Shown here piece by piece: positions 1 to 6,414 of a stretch of 7,035 nucleotides of DNA. The stretch is from assembly GCA_002474325.1 (NCBI GenBank), contig DKNL01000040.1:1-7035 (forward strand), in the 5' to 3' direction. A program made the translations under genes and the position numbers. The stretch's first letter is position 1; each line of letters starts with the position of its first letter. The notes below the pieces were generated by a model that made no database searches, had not been told where the DNA came from, and saw only the letters and a list, made by a program, of their open reading frames with translations. Origin of the DNA: Opitutales bacterium UBA7389. Its GTDB lineage: Bacteria > Verrucomicrobiota > Verrucomicrobiia > Opitutales > Opitutaceae.

Positions 1-1
1 G

Positions 2-1063
2 GATTGGTATCACCAAGGATTAGACGCGTTCGAAAGCTGCGTTCATGGTGTGGCTGAATATCTAAAAGCCTTCGAAAAGAAGGCTCTTGAAGGAGCGATA
101 GAGTATGGGTCCTCAAAAGCACGATCAAATCGAGACGGGCTAGAAAAGTTGATTGAGGAAACGCTGGTTTTTAGAGAGTCCCTGGATGAGAAGCTTCGTC
201 GTGGCAGAGATCGCTTGCTCGAGCTTAATTCGTTTGATCCAGGGATTGCCAAGAATGTGATTGAGGAGATTCGGCAAGCGGAATCGGACAATCGGGCTCA
301 AGAGCTACTTTGGGAAGTTATGGACCTTTTTGGGGTGCGGATTGAGGAACATGAAGGGGGAGATGTCTTTCTCAACTCACGGCATGCTTACATAGACTCG
401 TATCCACAAATTCCTGAAGAAGGCTTACTTGCTACGTTCGACCGCACTCGAGCCATTGCCCGAGAAGATATCAGATTCATATCCAAGGACCATCCGCTTT
501 TTGACGAATCTATGGAGTTGCTGATAAACTCCGAAAAGGGGGTTTCCAGTTTTGCCTTATTTGATTCGGAGGAATCGAATCTGTTTCTGGATGCGGTGTT
601 CGTGCTGGATGCGGTTGCTGATTCCAAGCTGCATGTCGAACGGTTTATGGCAACGACTCCCCTACGGGTACTCGTTGACGCTAGCGGGCGGGACGTGGGC
701 GCCCAGCGAGACACAGAGATAATCGAATCTGAATTGCAGAACGGATCGATCAATCGATTCCTTGAAGATTCGGGGTTCTCCAAGGAGTTCTTGTCAACCC
801 TCCTCGATTCCGCCGAAGCGATTGCGGAGAAGGAATCTAATCTATTGAAGAAAGAAGCTAAGGCCCAAATGAAGGGAGCATTAGGTGGAGAACTGGAAAG
901 GCTGATCGACCTAAAGCGGATCAATCCGAATGTCCTGCCGGAGGAAATCGAACTTGCGAAACAGGAGATTGCGGGTATCGATATGGCGATAAGTTCTGGC
1001 CGGTTGAGATTGGACTCTGTGAGGCTGATTGTTCAGGGAGAGGTCGATCAGTGGAAAACCTAA
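2..1063 (+). CDS. rapA: RapA, RNA polymerase-associated Swi2/Snf2 ATPase, C-terminal part (5' end outside window)
   Basis: RapA binds RNA polymerase and uses ATP to recycle stalled enzyme. Only the last 353 residues are here; the helicase domains lie upstream. The reading frame is open to the left edge, and its first codons read WYHQGLDAFE, matching the RapA segment WYHEGLDAFE as I recall it from E. coli. The GTG at 50 is therefore an internal Val, not a start. Further family matches, numbered from base 2: RDRLLELNS (69-77), TFDRTRAIARED (145-156) followed by DHP, RLIDLKRINPN (300-310) and RLDSVRLIV (336-344). This is the RapA C-terminal domain at close to full length, ending normally in TAA. 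Residues 250-300 are rich in Glu, Lys and Ala and probably helical. A possible small gene starts inside its last codons. RapA is best known from Gammaproteobacteria, so its presence with the other genes here is worth noting. Family identity is recognised from memory, without a search. Confidence 0.93.
   Translation, partial: DWYHQGLDAFESCVHGVAEYLKAFEKKALEGAIEYGSSKARSNRDGLEKLIEETLVFRESLDEKLRRGRDRLLELNSFDPGIAKNVIEEIRQAESDNRAQELLWEVMDLFGVRIEEHEGGDVFLNSRHAYIDSYPQIPEEGLLATFDRTRAIAREDIRFISKDHPLFDESMELLINSEKGVSSFALFDSEESNLFLDAVFVLDAVADSKLHVERFMATTPLRVLVDASGRDVGAQRDTEIIESELQNGSINRFLEDSGFSKEFLSTLLDSAEAIAEKESNLLKKEAKAQMKGALGGELERLIDLKRINPNVLPEEIELAKQEIAGIDMAISSGRLRLDSVRLIVQGEVDQWKT
1035..1043 (+). promoter_or_regulatory. 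Ribosome binding site inside the rapA 3' end
   Basis: AGGGAGAGG is a strong Shine-Dalgarno-like purine run. It ends 7 nt before the GTG at 1051, which begins a reading frame that differs from rapA. This placement is the main argument for the 49-codon gene. The run also encodes part of the conserved RapA tail (Gln-Gly-Glu), so it could be there by coding constraint alone. Confidence 0.4.
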
Positions 1064-1200
1064 CGCTCTATCGAGGGGATGGATTTTACTCCAATTCGGA
1101 AAATAGCTCAGCATTCTTGGAGATCAGAGTTCATGGAAATAGCCAAAAATACTGGTTTTTGAGTAATTTACTCTATTGTCGATTCGCTAAGGATCCTTAG
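1051..1200 (+). CDS. Possible 49-residue protein overlapping the rapA stop
   Basis: GTG at 1051 opens a 49-codon frame ending in TAG at 1198-1200. It overlaps rapA by 13 nt in a shifted frame, an arrangement typical of translational coupling, and is preceded by the purine run at 1035-1043 with 7 nt spacing. The product starts VENLTLYRGDGFYSNSE and ends LLYCRFAKDP. It has a mixed, protein-like composition with several aromatic residues (Y, F and W), no obvious signal peptide and one Cys. I recognise no family. It is in the same frame as the 83-codon ORF beginning at 1210, with only the TAG and three codons between. The two could therefore be pieces of one gene broken by a nonsense mutation, or read through. 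Chance remains possible at this length. Confidence 0.4.
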   Translation: MENLTLYRGDGFYSNSENSSAFLEIRVHGNSQKYWFLSNLLYCRFAKDP

Positions 1201-1209
1201 TATGCACGC

Positions 1210-1461
1210 GTGGCTTTTTCGGATGCGATTTCAGTGAACCTTTCTTCGGCTAGGGGTGAGGGAGCGCGAGGGTACGAACAAAAACCGGCTGAACGGGCAA
1301 ATTCCGAGCCTATTCAAACGGTCGATATATCGCGAGAGACTCTGGAGCGGATCGCTCGGGCCAAACTGAAGAATGCCGTGCGACAAAAATTAAGCTACAA
1401 CCTTCAGGGAAAGCTTAGCTTGAGTGAAAGAATAGGGCAGCATCTTTCGGCGAAAGCCTAG
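1210..1461 (+). CDS. Hypothetical 83-residue protein
   Basis: I do not recognise a family. The N-terminal half (about residues 1-35) is low in hydrophobics and rich in Ala, Ser, Gly and Glu, so probably disordered. The C-terminal half, from about residue 38 (VDISRETLERIARAKLKNAV) to the end, is strongly helical and basic, with a second possible helix in LSLSERIGQHLSAKA. There is no signal peptide, membrane segment or Cys. The GTG start at 1210 is uncertain: the nearest AAGGA (1189-1193) is 16 nt away, too far. That AAGGA is ideally placed (8 nt) for the ATG at 1202, whose frame stops after 11 codons. Another in-frame GTG is at 1234. The gene lies between rapA and a strong terminator on the same strand, which supports transcription here. 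Its job is unknown. Confidence 0.5.
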   Translation: MAFSDAISVNLSSARGEGARGYEQKPAERANSEPIQTVDISRETLERIARAKLKNAVRQKLSYNLQGKLSLSERIGQHLSAKA

Positions 1462-1516
1462 TAGAAGACTGCTAGCGAGCCTCTTACTCGACGGTGACCG
1501 ATTTTGCCAAGTTGCG

Positions 1517-1557
1517 CGGCGGCCGCCCTCGCTGGGCGACCGCCGGTTTGTTTTCTT
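1517..1557 (+). terminator. Rho-independent terminator ending the rapA unit
   Basis: Arms 1517-1528 (CGGCGGCCGCCC) and 1534-1545 (GGGCGACCGCCG) form a 12-bp G+C stem with one C-A mismatch (1523/1539) and a 5-nt loop (TCGCT). The stem is followed by GTTTGTTTTCTT. The T-rich tail exists only on the plus strand; on the minus strand the sequence after the stem is not T-rich, so this should not stop leftward transcription. It lies 55 nt after the stop of the 83-codon ORF. Confidence 0.88.
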
Positions 1558-1595
1558 ATTCAGTTATAGCTCGCTTCCATCGTTGGATTCGAAGC

Positions 1596-1611
1596 ATTGA
1601 CCGAGGTCAAT
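1596..1611. repeat. 16-bp inverted repeat in the gap between terminator and small membrane gene
   Basis: ATTGACC-GA-GGTCAAT has perfect 7-bp arms with a 2-nt centre. The overlapping 8-bp palindrome TCAATTGA occupies 1607-1614. The site lies between the plus-strand terminator and the end of the minus-strand small gene, so it is downstream of both. It has the form of a dimer-binding site or a small RNA hairpin, but there is no T-run and no nearby promoter that I can recognise. Apart from the terminator and this repeat I see nothing in 1462-1625. Confidence 0.35.
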
Positions 1612-1625
1612 TGAGCTAAACTCCA

Positions 1626-1826
1626 TCAGAAGCGAGGATGCGTCCCTCGCTCAAAGCTAGAGTAGGCTCTTTGCTTGAAATCCATAAATGCCAGGCCAAT
1701 TAGAGCAGCGGTGACTGCCAGGCCCGCCACGAGGTCTCCGGATGGACCGATAAGGCCCAGGAATCCGAATGGCACGAGAGCCAGGATGATGGATGCGATT
1801 AGGTTGCTTTTCGTCTGTGTGTTCAT
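1626..1826 (-). CDS. Small two-helix membrane protein, divergent from the OxyR-like regulator
   Basis: The 66-residue product has a short polar N-terminus (MNTQTKSN) and two hydrophobic segments at about 9-27 (LIASIILALVPFGFLGLIG) and 32-50 (LVAGLAVTAALIGLAFMDF), joined by a tight GPSG turn. A polar, basic tail follows (KQRAYSSFERGTHPRF). A helical hairpin in the inner membrane is likely. This clean pattern, rather than a known family, argues that it is real; I do not recognise it. No Shine-Dalgarno sequence precedes the ATG. Upstream it has a plausible -10 (GATAAT) without a good -35, next to the OxyR-type operator, so it may be a direct activated target of the regulator. A 7-bp-arm inverted repeat (AGCGAGG/CCTCGCT, 1631-1651) covers its last codons but lacks a T-run. 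The plus-strand ORF over the same stretch has no such pattern. Confidence 0.6.
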   Translation of the reverse strand: MNTQTKSNLIASIILALVPFGFLGLIGPSGDLVAGLAVTAALIGLAFMDFKQRAYSSFERGTHPRF

Positions 1827-1832
1827 TTTTCG

Positions 1833-1848
1833 GTCAGTGTTTTCTGAC
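1833..1848 (-). other. Small hairpin in the leader of the membrane-protein gene
   Basis: GTCAG (1833-1837) and CTGAC (1844-1848) pair around a 6-nt loop. If transcription starts near 1849, this 5-bp stem would fill most of the 5' leader and end 6 nt before the ATG. It could influence translation initiation, especially as no Shine-Dalgarno sequence is present. The stem is short and could be chance. Confidence 0.22.
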
Positions 1849-1855
1849 GTTGATC

Positions 1856-1884
1856 ATTATCGCGCATTTTAGTTATAACTTGAA
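1856..1884 (-). promoter_or_regulatory. Putative activator-dependent promoter of the small membrane gene
   Basis: On the minus strand GATAAT (1861-1856) matches the sigma-70 -10 element at 5 of 6. The hexamer 17 nt upstream, TTCAAG (1884-1879), matches the -35 at only 3 of 6. The OxyR-type operator begins at the next base (1885). A good -10, a poor -35 and an adjacent LysR-type site is the usual layout of a promoter activated by such a regulator. The predicted start near 1849 would put the operator centre at about -54. Confidence 0.4.
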
Positions 1885-1908
1885 ATACTTATTATGTATG
1901 GAAATAAT
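1880..1908 (+). promoter_or_regulatory. Putative sigma-70 promoter of the OxyR-like gene
   Basis: TTGAAA (1880-1885, 5 of 6) and AATAAT (1903-1908, 5 of 6) are separated by 17 nt. The predicted start near 1915 leaves a leader of about 5 nt before ATG 1920, or 11 nt before ATG 1926, with no Shine-Dalgarno sequence. The mRNA would be nearly leaderless. The promoter lies within the operator at 1885-1921, which predicts autorepression. Confidence 0.45.
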
Positions 1909-1921
1909 AGTTTAAAACTAT
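1885..1921. promoter_or_regulatory. OxyR-type operator: two 15-bp palindromes separated by 7 bp
   Basis: The right element, 1907-1921 (ATAGTTTAAAACTAT), fits the E. coli OxyR element ATAGntnnnanCTAT at all 10 specified bases and is itself a 7+1+7 palindrome. The left element, 1885-1899 (ATACTTATTATGTAT), fits at 8 of 10. Its two differences are complementary (G to C, C to G), so the outer symmetry is kept. The spacer 1900-1906 is exactly 7 bp, as in the OxyR tetramer site. Total match is 18 of 20 at the correct spacing. The site overlaps the -10, start point and start codon of the regulator gene and adjoins the divergent -35 region. Region A+T richness makes single matches cheaper, but not the whole pattern. 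Confidence 0.75.
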
Positions 1922-2855
1922 GGAAATGCATCAGCTCAGATACTTTTTGGCTGTAGTAGAGGAGAAGAATTTCACCCGGGCGGCCGAGCACTGCCACGTA
2001 TCTCAACCGTCGCTGAGCGCTCAGATCATTAAGCTAGAAGATGAGCTGGGAGATCGATTATTCAATCGATTGGGCAGGCGGATAGAGCTCACCGTAGCTG
2101 GATCCTATTTCGAGAAGAGGGCTCGGAATATTCTGATGGAAGCCGACAACGCTTTGAGAGAGATCCAGGAAGGGGCGGGGGAGCCAAAAGGAACACTACA
2201 GATCGGAGTAACGCCCTCAGTATCGCCGAAGCTACTGTCTCCTGTACTAAGAACCTGCAAGGATCGCTATCCAAAGCTGAAAATCCAAGTGAATGAGAAT
2301 CTTCGGCGCTCCTTGCTTGAAAACCTTATTAATGGGGATCTCGAAGTAGTCATTTCTTCCTATTCTGGAAAAACCGCAAACGTATTTGCAGAGCCAATAC
2401 TGCGAGAGTCTTTGAATTTGGTTGTTCCTTTAGGCCACTCATTGATCAGCAAGAAAGCTATTTCCTTGGAAGAACTGAAACATGAAAGGCTGATACTGAT
2501 TGGAGAGTCTCCTACGCTGGGGGAAAAGGTGATCGAGTTTTTTGAGCTCAATGATTTCGAGCCTGATATCGCCGGCTTGTGTTCCCAAGTGAATACGGCG
2601 AAGGCCTTGGTGCATTGCGGCTTGGGTTTGGCCATATTACCTGAAACGGCTCGGGAAGATGTTTCGCCGCACGACGTTGTATTCAAGCCTTTGGAGTCCG
2701 CCAAGATGTCGAGGCTACTGTTCGCTTTGACACACGAGCGCCGTTATCTTTCGTCTGGTGCGAGCGCGTTTCTCGAAACGATTCGAGAATATGTGGATAT
2801 TGGAAAATCGCCAACCCGCGAACAGGGCGGATTTGCGGCTGAAATTAGCAGCTAG
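1920..2855 (+). CDS. OxyR-like LysR-family regulator lacking both redox cysteines
   Basis: A full-length LysR-type regulator (311 residues). The winged helix-turn-helix is at about 3-60, with AAEHCHVSQPSLSAQIIKLE closely matching E. coli OxyR, including Cys25. A linker helix (about 61-88) is followed by the two-lobed effector domain (GTLQIGVTPS at 91-100 onward). From residue 191 to 241 the protein aligns to my memory of OxyR without gaps and with the same numbering. Peroxidatic Cys199 is Thr199 and resolving Cys208 is Phe208. It has other Cys at 113, 221 and 233. A peroxide disulfide switch of the OxyR kind is therefore not expected; it may sense a ligand, use C221/C233, or do neither. ATG 1920 gives OxyR numbering; ATG 1926 is the alternative. 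No Shine-Dalgarno sequence is seen. The gene probably represses itself through the operator at 1885-1921. It converges on the oxidoreductase gene, with 13 bp between stop codons. I give no symbol because the defining cysteines are absent. Confidence 0.92.
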   Translation: MEMHQLRYFLAVVEEKNFTRAAEHCHVSQPSLSAQIIKLEDELGDRLFNRLGRRIELTVAGSYFEKRARNILMEADNALREIQEGAGEPKGTLQIGVTPSVSPKLLSPVLRTCKDRYPKLKIQVNENLRRSLLENLINGDLEVVISSYSGKTANVFAEPILRESLNLVVPLGHSLISKKAISLEELKHERLILIGESPTLGEKVIEFFELNDFEPDIAGLCSQVNTAKALVHCGLGLAILPETAREDVSPHDVVFKPLESAKMSRLLFALTHERRYLSSGASAFLETIREYVDIGKSPTREQGGFAAEISS

Positions 2856-2872
2856 TGGTGAAGGAACACTAG
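2852..2872. repeat. Inverted repeat spanning the two convergent stop codons
   Basis: CTAGTG (2852-2857) and CACTAG (2867-2872) are perfect 6-bp arms around a 9-nt loop. The arms contain the TAG stop of the regulator (2853-2855) and the TAG stop of the minus-strand oxidoreductase (2871-2869). It could form a short hairpin at the end of both mRNAs. There is no T-run directly after it on either strand, so it is at best a weak terminator. No better terminator is visible between these genes. Confidence 0.3.
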
Positions 2873-4029
2873 TGGCGAACCATTTTTGTCCACTTCATTT
2901 TGCTCTGAGAGCTTTTAACCGCGGTAGCTATAAAAGCCATTCCGCGGAGCCCGTCTTCGACGGTCGGAAAATCGGGATTCTTTGGAAGCTTTCTGCCGCT
3001 CACTTCTGCGGCAATGGATTTAGCAGCAGCCAGATACACATTGGCGAAGGCTTCGATAAACGCTTCAGGATGCCCGAATGGCGTGCGAGTATTTTCAGCA
3101 GCGGCCTTGCAAACGTAGTCGTTTCCGCGTCGAAGAATCTGTCGCGGCTTGTCGTGATACTTAACGATCAGCTCATTGGGGTCTTCTTGATGCCATTCCA
3201 GAGAGGCTTTGGCTCCGTACACGCGAATGTTAAGATTGTTCTCGTCGCCGTTGGAAATCTGCGATGCATAGAGGACGCCTTTGGCACCCCCTTTATAGCG
3301 AACCAGAATGTTCCCATCGTCATCTAGCTTGCGACCAGGCACGAAGGTAGTTAGCTCTGCACAGATTTGATCGATCTCCAATCCGGTTATGTACCCAACT
3401 AGATTGTCCGCGTGGGTACCGATATCGCCCATGCAATTTGAGGCTCCAGCAACTTTCGGATCGGTTCTCCACGAGGCGATTTTGCCGCTATTTTTGCTTA
3501 GAATATCGCCAGTCGCGTACCCCTGTGGATATTCGGTAACTACCTTTAGGATGCGGCCCAATTTCCCTTTACGGACCATGTCCTTGGCCTCCTTGACCAT
3601 AGGATATCCAGTATAGTTATGGGTTAGAGCGAACACCTTCCCTGATTTTTTTACGATGCGTCGAAGCTCCCTAGCTTCACTCATATCGAAGGCGAGCGGT
3701 TTGTCGCAGATGACATTGAAACCCGCTTGGAGAAAGCATTTGGCCACTGCGAAGTGTAAGTGGTTTTGTACGACGATACTGACAAAGTCGATACGCTCGC
3801 CTAATGGAAGCTCGGCTTCCTTCTTGGCCATTTCCTCGTAAGATCCGTAAACTCTTGAAGGATCGAGATAAAAGTCTCTGCCTGAAAGTTGCGACTTTTT
3901 TGGGTCTGATGAGAAGGCGCCGGCAACGAGTTCGATTTGCCCGTCAAGATTGGCGGCCATACGATGAACGGCTCCGATAAACGCACCGCGCCCCCCGCCA
4001 ACCATGCCCATTTTCAATTTTCTTTTCAT
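2869..4029 (-). CDS. Gfo/Idh/MocA-family NAD(P)-dependent oxidoreductase (386 aa, third gene of operon)
   Basis: Likely a cytosolic sugar or glycoside dehydrogenase or reductase. The Rossmann domain has the nucleotide loop GMVGGGRGAFIG (8-19) followed by HR. The catalytic lysine motif reads CDKPLA (K110), with Asp where most of the superfamily has Glu. The C-terminal alpha/beta domain carries GDIGTH (D202, H206), the usual catalytic Asp and His region, then WRTDP (187-191) just before it and GHPEAFIEAFANVY (319-332). Length and motifs fit the subfamily of about 380-390 residues beginning GMVGGG.GAFIG..HR, which I recall beside sugar isomerase/epimerase genes. GGAGA at 4042-4038, 8 nt before ATG, fixes the start. 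It follows the other oxidoreductase by 20 nt. A paralogue with clearly different motifs lies directly upstream, so the two probably act on different intermediates. The substrate is unknown. Confidence 0.92.
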   Translation of the reverse strand: MKRKLKMGMVGGGRGAFIGAVHRMAANLDGQIELVAGAFSSDPKKSQLSGRDFYLDPSRVYGSYEEMAKKEAELPLGERIDFVSIVVQNHLHFAVAKCFLQAGFNVICDKPLAFDMSEARELRRIVKKSGKVFALTHNYTGYPMVKEAKDMVRKGKLGRILKVVTEYPQGYATGDILSKNSGKIASWRTDPKVAGASNCMGDIGTHADNLVGYITGLEIDQICAELTTFVPGRKLDDDGNILVRYKGGAKGVLYASQISNGDENNLNIRVYGAKASLEWHQEDPNELIVKYHDKPRQILRRGNDYVCKAAAENTRTPFGHPEAFIEAFANVYLAAAKSIAAEVSGRKLPKNPDFPTVEDGLRGMAFIATAVKSSQSKMKWTKMVRH

Positions 4030-4049
4030 AGAATCTTTCTCCGTTTGAT

Positions 4050-5132
4050 TTAACAGGCGACGGGGTTGCCGGATTTGGCAGACTCATAGATCGCGTCGAT
4101 AATCTTCATAAGCGATACCGCTTGATCAGGGGTGTTGAGCGGCTCTTCTTTACCCTCAATCGTGTAGATGAAGTTAGCTGCCGAACGAGATCTGCCCATA
4201 TCCTCGCAGGTATCCACGATGATGTCGCGATTGACTGAATTGCCGTTCTCCTGGACGTACAACTCACAGCTGTCGATGCAGGTTTCATCTAGCCCATCAA
4301 TCCCGAATAGACGTTCGATTTTCCCGCCGGCCCCAGTACCTTGGAATATGACCGATACTTCTTCACGCTTAACGAGTTCAGCCCAAGAAACCTGTAGACT
4401 CAGAGTCTGTCCGGTCTTGAATGTGACGAATCCATGGGCGGCCGCTTCAACGTCATTGACGCCTTGAGCGTTGTCGGGAATTCCCCATGGCCCTTTGAAG
4501 TTCTTGTCAGTGATGAAATCGGAGAAAGTATTGCCCATTACGTACGCAGGTTCAGGATACCCCATAAGATGCATAGAAAGATCCACCATATGTAGGAGAT
4601 CGATTAGCGGACCTCCCCCGGAAAGCCCTTTATTTGTGAACCATCCGCCAAAGCCGGGAATTCCCGTACGGCGTATCCACTTCGCCTGGGCAGAATTAAT
4701 GTTTCCGATAGTTCCATCCTCGACATACTCCATCATGGCATAGGATTCTGGCCTGGCCCGATTGTTGAAGTTGAACATCAAATGCTTTGATGCAGCTTCA
4801 GAAGCCGATTTCATCTGCTGAACTTCGTCCGCGTTGAGGCCAGGAGGCTTCTCGCAGAATACATGCTTACCCGCGTTAAGCGCTTGTATCGCCAAAGGGG
4901 CGTGAAATTTGTTGGGAACGATGATGGATACGGCATCGAGATCCGGCAGGGCATCGAACATCGCTTCGACTGAGCCGAATGTCTGGCCCACTCCGTACTT
5001 TTTAGCGGTCGCTTTCGCGGCCTCTTCGTTTAGGTCGGCTATAGCGACAATTTCCGCCCCGGCCTGCCTAAATCCATCAATATGGTATTGGGCCATGCCG
5101 CCAGCTCCAATAATAGCTACATTTGTACTCAT
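4050..5132 (-). CDS. Gfo/Idh/MocA-family NAD(P)-dependent oxidoreductase (360 aa, second gene of operon)
   Basis: The Rossmann N-terminus is MSTNVAIIGAGGMAQYHIDG, with GAGGMA at 9-14 and IADLNEE at 31-37. The catalytic motif is canonical EKP (94-96, K95). The second domain has GWFTNKGLSGGGPLIDLLHM (163-182), whose D178 and H181 fall in the usual catalytic Asp/His positions, and PDQAVSLMKIIDAIYESAKS near the C-terminus. The frame is open for another 105 codons upstream, to an ATG at 5447. That extension would run inside the isomerase gene and lacks family similarity, so the ATG at 5132 just before the Rossmann strand is chosen. No clear Shine-Dalgarno sequence precedes it; AAGGAG in the end of the upstream gene is 28 nt away. 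It starts 19 nt after the isomerase stop, so coupling is plausible. It ends GNPVAC, with a penultimate Ala and terminal Cys. The substrate is unknown; a sugar, glycoside or polyol is expected. Confidence 0.92.
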   Translation of the reverse strand: MSTNVAIIGAGGMAQYHIDGFRQAGAEIVAIADLNEEAAKATAKKYGVGQTFGSVEAMFDALPDLDAVSIIVPNKFHAPLAIQALNAGKHVFCEKPPGLNADEVQQMKSASEAASKHLMFNFNNRARPESYAMMEYVEDGTIGNINSAQAKWIRRTGIPGFGGWFTNKGLSGGGPLIDLLHMVDLSMHLMGYPEPAYVMGNTFSDFITDKNFKGPWGIPDNAQGVNDVEAAAHGFVTFKTGQTLSLQVSWAELVKREEVSVIFQGTGAGGKIERLFGIDGLDETCIDSCELYVQENGNSVNRDIIVDTCEDMGRSRSAANFIYTIEGKEEPLNTPDQAVSLMKIIDAIYESAKSGNPVAC

Positions 5133-5151
5133 AATTCGTATACGCTTGAGT

Positions 5152-6195
<1,044 letters not shown>

Positions 6196-6414
6196 AGCGA
6201 TTTTTCAGAAAAAGGGGTTAACGATGCGAAATTCCTAAGCGAATGGATTTTGTGACCTATTCGATCTTTGGAATCAATGAGAAATGTTGTTGCGAGCCTG
6301 CTGGATGCCAATTCGAGTTTTTTGAAATCACTCCAAGAGCGAGTCCGATAAGTGGTAGGTATTGCCTGAATACAGAATAGACCAGATTGAGGGTTGAATA
6401 CTTGGAGATTAGCT
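6196..6414 (-). other. 219-bp gap between the NamZ-like gene and the isomerase operon
   Basis: I find no convincing gene. On the minus strand the best sigma-70 candidate is TTGGCA (6311-6306) followed after 17 nt by AACATT, which matches the -10 at only 3 of 6. Another candidate, TTGATT with CACAAA, is no better. A 7-bp inverted repeat (6332-6338 and 6401-6407) has arms 62 bp apart. No hairpin with a T-run follows the NamZ-like stop. The length suggests an operon promoter here, but I cannot place it. Confidence 0.4.

Noticed and set aside
388..924. 178-codon minus-strand ORF antisense to rapA
   Set aside because: Serine- and arginine-rich composition typical of an antisense shadow; the plus strand encodes clear RapA motifs.
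1161..1173. Palindrome GAGTAA-T-TTACTC downstream of rapA
   Set aside because: Perfect 6-bp arms, but it lies within the possible 49-codon gene, has no promoter around it, and is short and A+T-rich enough to be chance.
2758..3327. 189-codon plus-strand ORF opposite the 386-aa oxidoreductase
   Set aside because: It overlaps both the regulator end and a well-supported enzyme on the other strand and shows no domain pattern of its own.
6289..6315. TGGC-N9-GCTC resembling a sigma-54 -24/-12 promoter on the minus strand
   Set aside because: GG and GC have the right spacing, but the -12 half (AGGC instead of TTGC) is poor and no enhancer-binding regulator is seen.
6332..6407. Inverted 7-mers CTCCAAG and CTTGGAG 62 bp apart
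   Set aside because: Short arms with a long, unstructured middle; no T-run and no sign of a mobile element or attachment site.
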